This document shows positions 9,091-17,513 of a stretch of DNA of 64,000 bases, one piece after another (position 1 is the stretch's first letter; every line of letters starts with the position of its first letter). The notes below the pieces were generated by a model. It saw only the letters and a program-made list of their open reading frames with translations. It was not told where the DNA came from and did not search any database. The DNA lies in NCBI GenBank assembly GCA_963973915.1, contig CAXBBM010000004.1, positions 190,600 to 254,599 on the forward strand, in the 5' to 3' direction. This stretch comes from Polycyclovorans sp002706265. GTDB taxonomy: Bacteria; Pseudomonadota; Gammaproteobacteria; Nevskiales; Nevskiaceae. A program made the translations under genes and the position numbers.

Positions 9091-10511
9091 GGCGTGCGCC
9101 CGTGGTCGCGATCGTCACCGTGGTCGTGACCGTGGCCGGCGGCGTGAGCGGGGTCGGGGTCGGGGTCGGGGTCGAGGCGCTGGTCCGGCGTGACATCGGC
9201 GGCCGGCGCAGCGCCCATGCGGTGGTAGGCGCCCTGCAGACTGGCCTCCGAGTCGATCAGAAACTGCCCCGACACCACGACTTGCTGGCCGGGTTTCAAC
9301 CCGCCGGTCACCACCATCTCGCCGTCGCGCTCGGGGCCGGGCACCACCGCCACCGGGCGGTAGCGTCCCGCAGACTCGGCAACGATCACCACGTTGCGTG
9401 TGCCGGTGCGAATCACCGCCTCGGTGGGCACCCGCGTGGCGTCGTGCAGGGCATCGCCCCTGACCGTGACGGCGCCATACATGCCCGGCTTGATCGCCCC
9501 GTCGGCATTGCCCAGCACCACCCTTGCGCGCACCGTGCGGGTTGCGGTGTCGAGCAGCGGATACACGTAGTCCACCTCGCCCTTGTAGACCTTGCCCGGC
9601 AGCCCCCTGAAGCGCACCTCGGCCACCTGCCCCGCGCGCAGCCAGCCGGACTGCGTTTCAGGCACCTCGACCTGCACCCACACCGAAGACAGATCGGCCA
9701 GCGTCATCAGCGGCTGGCCGGGCGTGACCTGCGCGCCCTGACGGACCGCCAGGTCCACGACCACGCCGGACTGCGGCGACACAATGGCGTCCTGCCGCTG
9801 TGCCTGGGTGCCCGCGTTGAGCAGCCGCAGGCGCGCTTGCGCGGCGCTGATCAGCGTGGCGTCGCCCAGCGTGCGGGCAAAAGCCAGTTCTTCCTGCGCG
9901 GCAAGCACCTCGGGCGCATACAGCCCGGCCAGCACCTGGCCCTTGCGCACGGTGTCGCCCACGGCGTTGACGTGCAGGCGCTCCACCCAGCCCTCGGCGC
10001 GGGCACTGACAACCGCGATACGGCGCTCGTCCACAGCGACGCTGCCGGTGGCCTCGACCCGCTGCAGAAAAGTGCCGGCCTTCACCACCGCGGTGCGCAT
10101 GCCCAGGTTCTGCGCCATGCGCGGGTCGATCGTCACCACCGCGCCGCCCGGTGTGTCTGCACCGGCGGCGTCGGCATATTTCGGCACCAGTTGCATGTCC
10201 ATGAAGGGCGACTTGCCGGGCTGGTCGAAGTGCTGGTCGGGCCGCATCGGGTCGTACCAGTACAGCGGCTCGGCCTTCGCGGTGGGCGCTGCGTCGCGCT
10301 TGACCAGTTGCATGCCGCAGATCGGGCAGTTGCCCGGCTGGTCCTGCCGCACCTGCGGGTGCATCGAGCAGGTGTACACCACGCCGTCGGCCTCGTTGGG
10401 GGTCGCAACCCATTGATGCCGGTGCGGCGCCATGGTGTGCGCCCACCATGCTCCGGCCACGCCCGCCAGCAGCACGACAATGACCACAAGCCCCCAGGTC
10501 TTCTTACTCAT
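9087..10511 (-). CDS. cusB: Heavy-metal efflux periplasmic adaptor, CusB type
   Basis: This 474-residue membrane-fusion protein starts at the ATG at 10511, followed by an N-terminal anchor helix. Next comes a heavy-metal-binding module with TCSMHP and PGNCPICGM motifs, and a second, cysteine-less copy (YWYDPMRP ... MDMQLVPKY) that retains methionines. A barrel/lipoyl/hairpin adaptor region follows, then a DPDPDPDP tract and a His-rich tail, both plausible metal ligands. The start overlaps the end of the upstream TolC-like gene by eight bases. It links CusA to the outer-membrane channel. Confidence 0.92.
   Translation of the reverse strand: MSKKTWGLVVIVVLLAGVAGAWWAHTMAPHRHQWVATPNEADGVVYTCSMHPQVRQDQPGNCPICGMQLVKRDAAPTAKAEPLYWYDPMRPDQHFDQPGKSPFMDMQLVPKYADAAGADTPGGAVVTIDPRMAQNLGMRTAVVKAGTFLQRVEATGSVAVDERRIAVVSARAEGWVERLHVNAVGDTVRKGQVLAGLYAPEVLAAQEELAFARTLGDATLISAAQARLRLLNAGTQAQRQDAIVSPQSGVVVDLAVRQGAQVTPGQPLMTLADLSSVWVQVEVPETQSGWLRAGQVAEVRFRGLPGKVYKGEVDYVYPLLDTATRTVRARVVLGNADGAIKPGMYGAVTVRGDALHDATRVPTEAVIRTGTRNVVIVAESAGRYRPVAVVPGPERDGEMVVTGGLKPGQQVVVSGQFLIDSEASLQGAYHRMGAAPAADVTPDQRLDPDPDPDPAHAAGHGHDHGDDRDHGRTP
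9150..9173. repeat. Hexanucleotide tandem repeat (GGGGTC x4) in cusB
   Basis: Four perfect copies of GGGGTC encode the Asp-Pro repeat near the CusB C-terminus on the minus strand. The unit is a multiple of three, so copy-number change would lengthen or shorten the tract without a frameshift. Confidence 0.85.
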
Positions 10512-11808
10512 GTGCGTGCTCCGCCGGGCCGGCCGGCGCGTCGAACGCGCCCAGATACCGCAACTGCGCCTCGCTGCGGGCCAGTTCATGTTGCAGAGCC
10601 AGCGCGCTCAGGCGCAGTTCCAGCGCGGCGCTGCGGGCGTCGAGCAGGTCACGGAATCCGTTGCGGCCGGCGCGCCAGCCCCGTTGCGCGGCCTGGATCT
10701 GCGCGTCGGCGTCGGGCAACAGCCGCGTCTGGTAGAGCTGTAGCCGTTCCAGCAAGCGCTCGTGGTCGTGATGGCTGTGCCGCGCCTGAGACAGCAGGCG
10801 GCGGTGCACGTCTTGCCGCGCAAACTCGGCCGCCTGCTGCTGCGCCAGTGCCGCAGTCAGCGCCTGGTCCTGGCGGTTGCGGGTGAACACCGGCAGGTCT
10901 ATGCCGACCTGCAGCATCACCATTTCGGAAAAGGCCGGGCGGTGGCCGTAGCCCACGGCCACGCGCCAATCCGGGCTGAAGTTGGCGCGGGCCAGCCCTG
11001 AGCCCGCCTCGGCAGCGGCGATCTGCGCGGCGGCACCGGCCAGCTGCGGGTGATCGGCCACTGCGGTTACCACACTGGCCAGCGGTGGCACGACCTCGCG
11101 CGGCGGCAGATCGGTGCAAATGGGTTGCAGGGCGGCGTCTCCGATCCAGCGAGACAGGCCGCTGCGTGCCTGCTCGATGCGCTGGTCGGCTTCGCGCGCG
11201 GCGTCTTCCAGGCGGTTGACCTGCTGCCGGGCGCGGAGAAACTCCGCCTGCGTCGTGGTGCCGGTCCGCAGGGCGATCTCGGCGGCCTGCAGCTGCGATT
11301 CGGCCTCGGCCTGCAGCGTGCGGACCAGGCTCAGCTCCTGCTCGAACCGCCAGACATCCAGCCACGCCAAGGTGACTTCGAGGCGGATGCTGCGCCGTGC
11401 CAGATGGTGTTCGGCGCTCAGCCGCGCGGCCTCCTGCGTCAGTTGTTCGCCCCGCAGGCGGCGCTTCTCGGCGCGCGGAAATTCCTGCATGACGCTGAGT
11501 TCGATCTGGGTGTCGGAATCGCGGGTGAGCGAGTAGGCCTCGTTGGTGTCGATGGGCAGATCGACGATGCCCAAGCCCAGCTGCGGGTCGGGCAACTGGG
11601 CGGCGGCCACGGCCGAGGCCTGGGCGGCCTGGCGCTGGGCGTCTAGGCCGGTGATCAGCGGCTGGGCGGTCACTGCCAACGCTGCGGCGTCGGACAGGGT
11701 CAGCGTGGCACGGTCACAGGCGCTCGCCCCGGCGGGCGGCGCGGCAGCGGCCGTCAGGGTCACGGCCACGAGGTGCCACGCAAGTGCGCGGCGGGTCAAC
11801 AGGGGCAT
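10504..11808 (-). CDS. cusC: Outer-membrane efflux channel, TolC/CusC family
   Basis: This 434-residue protein has a Sec signal peptide (cleavage near Ala-Gly-Ala-Ser at about residue 28) and the long alpha-helical, Gln/Ala-rich segments of the OEP fold, including LPDPQLGLG near residue 75, a signature of this family. No lipobox cysteine is obvious. It provides the outer-membrane exit duct for the CusBA pump encoded downstream. Its last codons overlap the cusB start (10504-10511). The 64-base gap upstream follows the intended stop of the small metal-binding gene. Confidence 0.88.
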   Translation of the reverse strand: MPLLTRRALAWHLVAVTLTAAAAPPAGASACDRATLTLSDAAALAVTAQPLITGLDAQRQAAQASAVAAAQLPDPQLGLGIVDLPIDTNEAYSLTRDSDTQIELSVMQEFPRAEKRRLRGEQLTQEAARLSAEHHLARRSIRLEVTLAWLDVWRFEQELSLVRTLQAEAESQLQAAEIALRTGTTTQAEFLRARQQVNRLEDAAREADQRIEQARSGLSRWIGDAALQPICTDLPPREVVPPLASVVTAVADHPQLAGAAAQIAAAEAGSGLARANFSPDWRVAVGYGHRPAFSEMVMLQVGIDLPVFTRNRQDQALTAALAQQQAAEFARQDVHRRLLSQARHSHHDHERLLERLQLYQTRLLPDADAQIQAAQRGWRAGRNGFRDLLDARSAALELRLSALALQHELARSEAQLRYLGAFDAPAGPAEHAHE

Positions 11809-11958
11809 TCATCTTCTCCACGGGTCGGGCCGGGGTGGCCCGCAGCGGCTCAGGGCGAGCCGGTCTTGAACATCAACCGTGGAACGTGATGGGCGGTCTC
11901 AACAACGCACTGAGGCGAAGCGCCTGCACCGGCGGCAACGCGAACGGCGGGGCGTCGA

Positions 11959-12306
11959 TCACCGTGTTCGGCAGCCAGATGCCGGGACTGGTGATGGCCG
12001 CCAGATGCCGGGACTGGTGATGGCCGCCAGATGCCCCAGCGCACAACTGGTCAGGTTGGGGCAGCCTTCATCGCAACAGGACGACGCTGCGGCGTCTTCG
12101 GCGTCACGGGCCTGCTGTGGTGCCTGGCTGGCCATTTTGGCGCAGTGGGGCATGTCGGCCATGTCGACCATTGCGGCGGGTGCGGTCGATGCGGCAACGC
12201 TTGTCGCGACCGGGGCGGTCATGCCCGGCGCTGCGGCCACGGCATAGCCCTGCACCAGAAAGATGAGCCCCAGCAGGGTATTGAGCAGTGGCCGAAGGCG
12301 TTGCAT
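11959..12306 (-). CDS. Small exported Cys/Met/His protein of the copper operon, frameshifted
   Basis: As it stands the frame encodes 115 residues from the ATG at 12306: a signal peptide (MQRLRPLLNTLLGLIFLVQG), a Met-rich DMADMPHCAKM segment, a CC...C...C cluster and a short ending CRTR. The ending is an artefact of a 26-bp tandem duplication (11974-12025). Deleting one copy restores a frame to a TGA at 11873, giving about 135 residues ending in a Pro/Leu-rich tail (WLPNTVIDAPPFALPPVQ...). Small exported Cys/His proteins are common at the head of copper-efflux operons, so I infer a periplasmic metal-binding or accessory role. It is first in the cus operon. Confidence 0.65.
   Translation of the reverse strand: MQRLRPLLNTLLGLIFLVQGYAVAAAPGMTAPVATSVAASTAPAAMVDMADMPHCAKMASQAPQQARDAEDAAASSCCDEGCPNLTSCALGHLAAITSPGIWRPSPVPASGCRTR
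11974..12035. repeat. 26-bp tandem duplication
   Basis: Copies at 11974-11999 and 12000-12025 are identical and are followed by ten bases of a third copy (12026-12035). The unit is not a multiple of three, so it shifts the reading frame of the gene it lies in. It is typical of replication slippage, or an assembly artefact. Confidence 0.9.
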
Positions 12307-12370
12307 GAGGGCTGAGACTCTAGACCGGGCGGGTTGGTTCCGCAATGCGCTGGCGGCAGGCACGCGGCGC

Positions 12371-12393
12371 AAGAAAGCCGCCCGAAGGCGGCT
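12371..12393 (-). terminator. Rho-independent terminator after the pirin gene
   Basis: Read on the minus strand, a 7-bp stem AGCCGCC/GGCGGCT closes on a TTCG tetraloop and is followed by TTCTT. It lies 18 bases past the pirin stop codon. The T-run is interrupted, so efficiency may be moderate. Confidence 0.65.
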
Positions 12394-12410
12394 GCTTTGG
12401 CCGTGCGCGC

Positions 12411-13289
12411 TCAGGCCGCTCGCGGTGCCATTTGATCGAAGCGCCCGCGGTTGAAGTCATCGATGGCCTGCGAGATTTCCACCTGCGTGTTCATCACGAA
12501 CGGGCCGTATCCCGCAATCGGCTCGTTCAGGGGCGCGCCGCTGAGCAGCAGCACCATGGCGTCGTCACCCTCGGCCTCAAGCTGCAGGTCGCGGCCCTCG
12601 CGCGCAAAGCTGACCCACTGCGCTTCGCCGGCAACGCCCTCGCCATTGATCCGCACCGTGCCGCGCAACACCACGAGGCCGGTGGTGTGGCCCTGCGGCA
12701 CGACCAGGTGTGCGGGCTTGCCGGCTTGCAATCGCAGGTCCCAGAGGTTGACCGGGCTGAAGGTGCGCGCCGGGCCGGCGGCCTCGCCAAAGGCCCCGGC
12801 AATCACCCGCAGCGTGCCGGCACCGTCAGCCAGATCAACCACCGGAATGTCGCGCCTGAGCAGGGTCTGGTAGCCCGGCGCGGTCATCTTGTGCGCGGCC
12901 GGCAGGTTGACCCAGAGCTGCACCATTTCCATGTTGCCGCCCTGTTGCGCGAACGCCGCAGAATGAAACTCTTCGTGCACGATGCCGCCGCCTGCGGTCA
13001 TCCACTGCACGTCGCCCGGGCCGATGAGGCCGCCGCTGCCGGTGGAGTCGCGGTGCTCCAGCTCGCCTTGATAGACGATGGTCACCGTCTCGAAGCCCCG
13101 ATGCGGATGGGCGCCCACGCCGCGCCGGCCGGTGGTGGGCGTGAACGCCGTGGGCGCGGCGTAGTCGAGCATCAGAAACGGGCTCAGGGCCGCGCCCTGG
13201 TCGGCGTACGAAAACAGGGTGCGCACCGGAAAGCCGTCGCCTACCCAGTGCCGGCCGGGCTGACTGTGAATGCCGAGAAGCTTTTTCAT
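12411..13289 (-). CDS. Pirin family protein
   Basis: This 292-residue bicupin has the pirin metal-site motifs: HPHRGFETVT (residues near 61-70) and the following His/Glu of HEEFH near residue 105, in a G-rich cupin barrel, plus the C-terminal pirin domain with PxxEPIAxYGPFVMNT. Bacterial pirins bind a non-haem iron and include quercetinases and redox-sensing regulators; the actual role here is not evident. It is a single-gene unit with its own terminator, divergent from the HPP gene. Confidence 0.93.
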   Translation of the reverse strand: MKKLLGIHSQPGRHWVGDGFPVRTLFSYADQGAALSPFLMLDYAAPTAFTPTTGRRGVGAHPHRGFETVTIVYQGELEHRDSTGSGGLIGPGDVQWMTAGGGIVHEEFHSAAFAQQGGNMEMVQLWVNLPAAHKMTAPGYQTLLRRDIPVVDLADGAGTLRVIAGAFGEAAGPARTFSPVNLWDLRLQAGKPAHLVVPQGHTTGLVVLRGTVRINGEGVAGEAQWVSFAREGRDLQLEAEGDDAMVLLLSGAPLNEPIAGYGPFVMNTQVEISQAIDDFNRGRFDQMAPRAA

Positions 13290-13487
13290 GATCGTTTTCC
13301 TGTGGCGGCCGAATCAGGCCCGGGAACATGACGCAGAGGCCGTCGACGCGCCTGCGAATGCCTTGCAGCAGCGCACCGACCTGCCCTCACCGGGAATATT
13401 GGAACGCCGCCACGCGGATGCAAGACCCCCCGAATCCTTGAGGTGAGACGCCCCGGAGCGGCCCGGGCCGCACGATAGAATTGCGCC

Positions 13488-14681
13488 ATGTCATCGAAGC
13501 CCTCGCCCAAACCGGGCTCGTCGCTGATCCATCGTGTACAGGCCCTGCCGGCGCTGCTGAGGCCGGCGCCCGTCACCATCAACGCGCGCGAACGGCTGCG
13601 GGTGGTCGCAGGGGCCGCGCTGGGCCTGGGGCTGGCCGCTTTGCTCAGCCAGTGGCTGGCCGGCGACGGCGCCCTGGCCGGCGTCTGGCTGGTGGCCCCG
13701 CTGGGTGCCACCACGGTTCTGGTATTCGCCGCGCCTGCGGGCCCCATGGCCCAGCCTTGGGCGGCGGTGGGCGGCAACACCGTGGCGGCGCTGGTCGGCA
13801 TTGCCTGTGTGCGGATCATTGACGCACCGCTGGCCGTGGTGGCAGCCGCGGCCGTTGGGCTGGCGACGGCCGCGATGCTGGCGCTGCGCTGCCTGCATCC
13901 CCCCGGCGGCGCGGTAGCGCTGACCGTGGCGTTGCTGGGCGTCGAAACCTTCTCGTTCGCGCTGTTTCCGGTGGCCGTGAACACGCTGCTGCTGGTGCTG
14001 GCCGGCGTGGCCTGGCATCGCGCGACCGGCCATCGCTATCCCCATGCCCAATGGGCCGCCGCAAGGCCGGCGGCCGCAGACGAGGTGACGTCGCGCTTCA
14101 GCTCCGCCGACTTCGACAAGGCGCTGGCGCTGTACAACGAAGTGCTCGATGTCAGTCGCGACGACCTGGAAAACCTGTTGCGCCAGACCGAGCTGAACGC
14201 CTATCAGCGCCTGTTTGGCGGCCTGCGCTGCGGCGACGTGATGAGCCGCAATCCGCTGTCGGTGCAGTTCGGCGAACGTCTGGAAGACGCCTGGCGCCTC
14301 ATGCGCAGCCACCGCATCAAGGCGCTGCCGGTGCTGGACCGCACCCGGCGCATCGTGGGCATCGTGACCCAGGCCGATTTTTTGCGCCACGCCGACCTCG
14401 ACCGCCGCGACGGTCTCGGCGACCGGGTGCGTGAGCTGGTGCGCAGCAGCGGCACGCTGACCTCATCGAAGCCCGAAGTGGTTGGCCAAATCATGACCCG
14501 CCGGGTTCGCGTGGCCCGCGACGACCGACGGGTCGTCGACCTGCTGGCGGCGTTTTCAGAGAACGATCACCACCATCTGCCGGTGGTCGATGCCGACGGC
14601 AGGCTGGTCGGCGTGCTCACCCAGTCCGACTGCGTGCGGGCACTGGCGCGCGTGATCGAGCCATCGCCCACGACCGGCTGA
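13488..14681 (+). CDS. HPP family membrane protein with two CBS domains
   Basis: The 397-residue protein has an N-terminal HPP domain of about four or five membrane helices (residues 40-175) containing the family motif LHPPGGAVAL, then a soluble linker and a CBS pair: DVMSRNPLSV...IVGIVTQADFLRH and IMTRRVRVA...LVGVLTQSDCVRAL. The HPP domain is a putative transporter (some members move nitrite), and CBS pairs bind adenosyl ligands and often gate transport. The substrate is unknown. It stands alone, facing the MinD-like gene tail to tail. Confidence 0.9.
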   Translation: MSSKPSPKPGSSLIHRVQALPALLRPAPVTINARERLRVVAGAALGLGLAALLSQWLAGDGALAGVWLVAPLGATTVLVFAAPAGPMAQPWAAVGGNTVAALVGIACVRIIDAPLAVVAAAAVGLATAAMLALRCLHPPGGAVALTVALLGVETFSFALFPVAVNTLLLVLAGVAWHRATGHRYPHAQWAAARPAAADEVTSRFSSADFDKALALYNEVLDVSRDDLENLLRQTELNAYQRLFGGLRCGDVMSRNPLSVQFGERLEDAWRLMRSHRIKALPVLDRTRRIVGIVTQADFLRHADLDRRDGLGDRVRELVRSSGTLTSSKPEVVGQIMTRRVRVARDDRRVVDLLAAFSENDHHHLPVVDADGRLVGVLTQSDCVRALARVIEPSPTTG

Positions 14682-14758
14682 GTCTGGCGACGCGCCAAGC
14701 CCGCCCGGCGCCCTGCCGGGCCGGCCGGCCGGCGATTGAGTGCACAGCGCGCGCAACG

Positions 14759-15454
14759 CTAAACGTCCAGCGGCGCCAGCGCGGCGTAGGCCTTGGCCAG
14801 CCACACCTTCACCCGCTGCCGCTCCAGCAGACCGAGCCCGGTGGTGGCCTTGTCGGCCGACTGGCAGGCGGCCCAGAAGCTGGTGCTGCGGGCGTCGATC
14901 TGCGTCATGGCGGGTTCGTGCAGGCGCGGCAGGGTCACCACCGACGCGCCCAGCGACAGGGCCCTGGCTTTCTGCCCGGAGCGTTCGAGAATCTGGAAAT
15001 CGTCCCCCCGCAACTGGTTGAGCACCAGCACGTAGTCGAGCTGTGCTCCGAAGCGGTCGAGCAGCGTTTCCAGCAGGTCCACCGAGTCCCGGCCGTTGTC
15101 CATCACGTGCCAATAGCGCACGGCAATGTCGAACTCGCGCGCCAGGGCGAGCATGCCGGAGTCGTCCATCCAGCGAATCAGCGGCTGATGCGTCTGCGCC
15201 GCCAGGTCCACGATCATCCGCTTGTCGGCGGCCTCGATGGCCGTCTCCACCACCGCGTCCAGGCTCTCGTAGCGGTCAATCACCACCGGCGAGGCGTAGT
15301 CGGCATAAAACCGCAGCAAGGCGCCATGAGAGCGGTCGGCGTCGAAGCCCACAAACGGCTTGTTGTGGTCGATGCAGTACTGCGCCAGCAGCCGCGCCAC
15401 CAGTGACTTGCCCACCCCACCCTTTTCACCGCCGATGAAATGAATCGTTGCCAT
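14759..15454 (-). CDS. MinD/ParA-like P-loop ATPase
   Basis: This 231-residue cytosolic protein starts at the ATG at 15454, preceded by AGGAGGCTT, a strong ribosome site that decides the start. The deviant Walker A motif GEKGGVGKS occupies residues 9-17, with the signature lysine. A DAD motif follows at about 41. The central part (DLAAQTH, then VMDNGRDSVDLL and VLNQLRGDDF) resembles the SIMIBI ATPases annotated as nucleotide-binding or mobilization proteins. No ParB-like partner is adjacent, and the chromosomal parB gene in this window is 41 kb away. Function is unassigned. Confidence 0.8.
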   Translation of the reverse strand: MATIHFIGGEKGGVGKSLVARLLAQYCIDHNKPFVGFDADRSHGALLRFYADYASPVVIDRYESLDAVVETAIEAADKRMIVDLAAQTHQPLIRWMDDSGMLALAREFDIAVRYWHVMDNGRDSVDLLETLLDRFGAQLDYVLVLNQLRGDDFQILERSGQKARALSLGASVVTLPRLHEPAMTQIDARSTSFWAACQSADKATTGLGLLERQRVKVWLAKAYAALAPLDV

Positions 15455-15516
15455 GAAGCCTCCTGAAGGGGACGTTGGTGATACGCGGGTTCCGTGCCAG
15501 CGCAGCTCTCGGCGCC

Positions 15517-15945
15517 TCAGGCCGGGTGGAGCAACCGCAGGCCGAAGTGCGCCCACATCACCCACAGCACCAGCGTGCTCACCAGAAACGCGGCCGCCCG
15601 GTGCGTCACGTTGTTGTAGCCGCAGTGGATCACCGCGTGCACCGCGCGCAGCCCCACATACACCCACGCCAGGGTGACCAGCAGCGAGGTCACCACACCC
15701 GTCGCCAGTGACACCGCCACCAGTGTGTAGAACAGCACCGGGGCCTCGAACAGGTTCATGAAATGGTTGGCCGCTTTTTCAGTGGGGCCGAACGCGGTGC
15801 TGGTCGACGCCCGCGTGGCAAACGCGTCGATGGGCAATCGCAGGCGCTTCTGTGCACTCAGGCGCTGCACCACCATCGCCACCCACACAGCCGCCGTGAG
15901 CGCCACCATGGCCAGCAGGGGAAGAATCAGCGGCGATGCGGTCAT
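15517..15945 (-). CDS. MAPEG family membrane protein
   Basis: This roughly 142-residue protein has four predicted membrane helices and the MAPEG features ERxxANHFMNLFE-like (EKAANHFMNLFEAPVLFY) in the first loop and a conserved Tyr/Arg stretch (YVGLRAVHAVIH). MAPEG proteins include microsomal glutathione transferases; bacterial members are mostly uncharacterised. I chose the ATG at 15945; a GTG three codons upstream is possible. It lies 62 bases upstream of the MinD-like gene on the same strand. Confidence 0.85.
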   Translation of the reverse strand: MTASPLILPLLAMVALTAAVWVAMVVQRLSAQKRLRLPIDAFATRASTSTAFGPTEKAANHFMNLFEAPVLFYTLVAVSLATGVVTSLLVTLAWVYVGLRAVHAVIHCGYNNVTHRAAAFLVSTLVLWVMWAHFGLRLLHPA

Positions 15946-16035
15946 GGCAGGCACTTGCGGATGGAAAGATGAGGGGGATCATGCCAGTTGGTGGGGCGTG
16001 GCGGGGGCGCCCAAGAGCGTACGTATCGATTCTGG

Positions 16036-16121
16036 TATCTATTCACACACATGGCTCCGTGATCATTTTTTCGCTCTTATTCATGATGTTATGCGGTACT
16101 CGCTATCCGTTTATCTATTCA
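16036..16121. repeat. Direct repeat TATCTATTCA upstream of yjjJ
   Basis: The 10-mer occurs at 16036-16045 and again at 16112-16121, ending one base before the yjjJ start codon. It could be a binding site for the fused HTH domain; this is inference only. Confidence 0.35.
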
Positions 16122-16122
16122 G

Positions 16123-17427
16123 ATGTCCGCTCTGGTGCCAAACCCTGACCTGCTCATCGCACTGACTGCTGGGCCCGCGCGCAGTGACGAACTGCAGGCA
16201 CGGCTCGGTCTGAGCCAGCCCGCCGTCTCCCGGCTGGTGACTGAATATGCGGCGGACATTCTGGTGGTGGGTCGCGCCCGCGCCACCCGGTACGCACGGC
16301 GGCGCCCGCTGCCCGGCCTGTCGCCCGACCTGCCGGTCTATCGCGTCAATACCGACGGTGACGCGCACGAGATGGGCCTGCTGTCGCCCATCCATGGCGG
16401 CATGGTCTTCGAGGATCGCGAGCAGCGGCGCACCGATATTTATCCCGGCCTGCCCTGGTTTCTCGATGACATGCGGCCGCAAGGCTTCATGGGCCGCAAC
16501 TTTGTCCGCCGCCACGAGGCGCTGGGCCTGCCCGCCCGTCTGGCCGACTGGAACGACGACCACGCACTGATTGCCATCGCCGGCCGGGGTGACGACCTGG
16601 CGGGCAACCTCATCGTGGGGGAAGACGCCTTCACCCGCTGGACGCAGACGCAACACGGCGACGTCATCGACGCCGCCGACCGCGAATTCCGGTACCCGCG
16701 ACTGGCCGAGCAGGCACTGGCCGGTGAACTGCCCGGCAGCTCGGCGGGCGGCGAGCAGCCCAAGTTCACTGCGCAGGTTCGAGAGCTAAACGGCATCCGC
16801 CATGTGCTGGTGAAGTTCTGCGGCGCGCTGAGCACGCCCGTCGGCAGGCGCTGGGCCGACCTGCTCGTCTGCGAACACCTGGCGTTGCAAACCGTTGCCG
16901 AGGCGGGGCTTCCCGCTGCCGAAAGCACCCTCATCGAAGCAGGCGGTCGCCTGTTTCTGGAAGTGACCCGCTTCGACCGCGTGGGCGCCCGAGGCCGTTT
17001 GGGCCTGATCTCGCTGGGCGCGGTGGACGACCCGCTCATCGGCCAGCGCAAGGACTGGTCCCAGACCGCGCGTGGATTGGTGGGCCTTCGCCGCCTGTCA
17101 CGGCAAAACGCCGATCACATCGCTTGGCTGCAGGCCTTCGGCACCTGCATTGCCAACAGCGACATGCATTTCGGCAACCTGTCGCTGCTTCACGACGGCC
17201 GGCGCAGCCTTGGCCTCGCCCCGGCCTACGACATGCTGCCCATGCGCTACGCCCCCGCCGCAGACGGTGCCGTCAACACGCCGGAATGGCGAACACCCGC
17301 GCCGCCGCCGTTCTCCGTGTCGCAATGGGCGTCGGCGCGTTCGGCTGCAGCGCAGTTCTGGCAGCGCGTGGCGGCTGACGGCCGTGTGTCACCCGATATA
17401 CGGGCGCTGGCTCAAGCGGCGAATTAA
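16123..17427 (+). CDS. yjjJ: HipA-family kinase with N-terminal winged helix (YjjJ type)
   Basis: This 434-residue protein has an N-terminal winged-helix segment (residues 10-55, LGLSQPAVSRLV) fused to a HipA-like kinase. Kinase features are the GxxGGEQPKF nucleotide loop near 205, the catalytic NSDMHFGNLSL near 345 and the metal-binding PAYDM near 367. E. coli YjjJ has the same layout and acts as a HipA-like toxin kinase. No separate hipB is present, so the fused HTH may take the antitoxin or regulator part. The upstream 175 bases are AT-rich, with a repeated TATCTATTCA. Confidence 0.85.
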   Translation: MSALVPNPDLLIALTAGPARSDELQARLGLSQPAVSRLVTEYAADILVVGRARATRYARRRPLPGLSPDLPVYRVNTDGDAHEMGLLSPIHGGMVFEDREQRRTDIYPGLPWFLDDMRPQGFMGRNFVRRHEALGLPARLADWNDDHALIAIAGRGDDLAGNLIVGEDAFTRWTQTQHGDVIDAADREFRYPRLAEQALAGELPGSSAGGEQPKFTAQVRELNGIRHVLVKFCGALSTPVGRRWADLLVCEHLALQTVAEAGLPAAESTLIEAGGRLFLEVTRFDRVGARGRLGLISLGAVDDPLIGQRKDWSQTARGLVGLRRLSRQNADHIAWLQAFGTCIANSDMHFGNLSLLHDGRRSLGLAPAYDMLPMRYAPAADGAVNTPEWRTPAPPPFSVSQWASARSAAAQFWQRVAADGRVSPDIRALAQAAN

Positions 17428-17449
17428 GCGACCCCGCCCTTTTGCAGAT

Positions 17450-17488
17450 GAGCGGAGATTGGGTAGTTGGTAACTCGGCGCCGTAATT
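17450..17488 (+). repeat. Left copy of 39-bp imperfect direct repeat flanking the accessory segment
   Basis: The 39 bases starting GAGCGGAGATTGGGTAG and ending CCGTAATT match 21823-21861 at 30 of 39 positions with no gap and in the same orientation. This copy lies 22 bases after the yjjJ stop codon. Confidence 0.7.
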
Positions 17489-17513
17489 CGTTGATCTGCG
17501 GTCTGGCCCGCAA

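Noticed and set aside
9102..10886. A 594-codon plus-strand frame opposite cusB
   Set aside because: It has the composition of a reverse-strand artefact and spans two real genes of the other strand.
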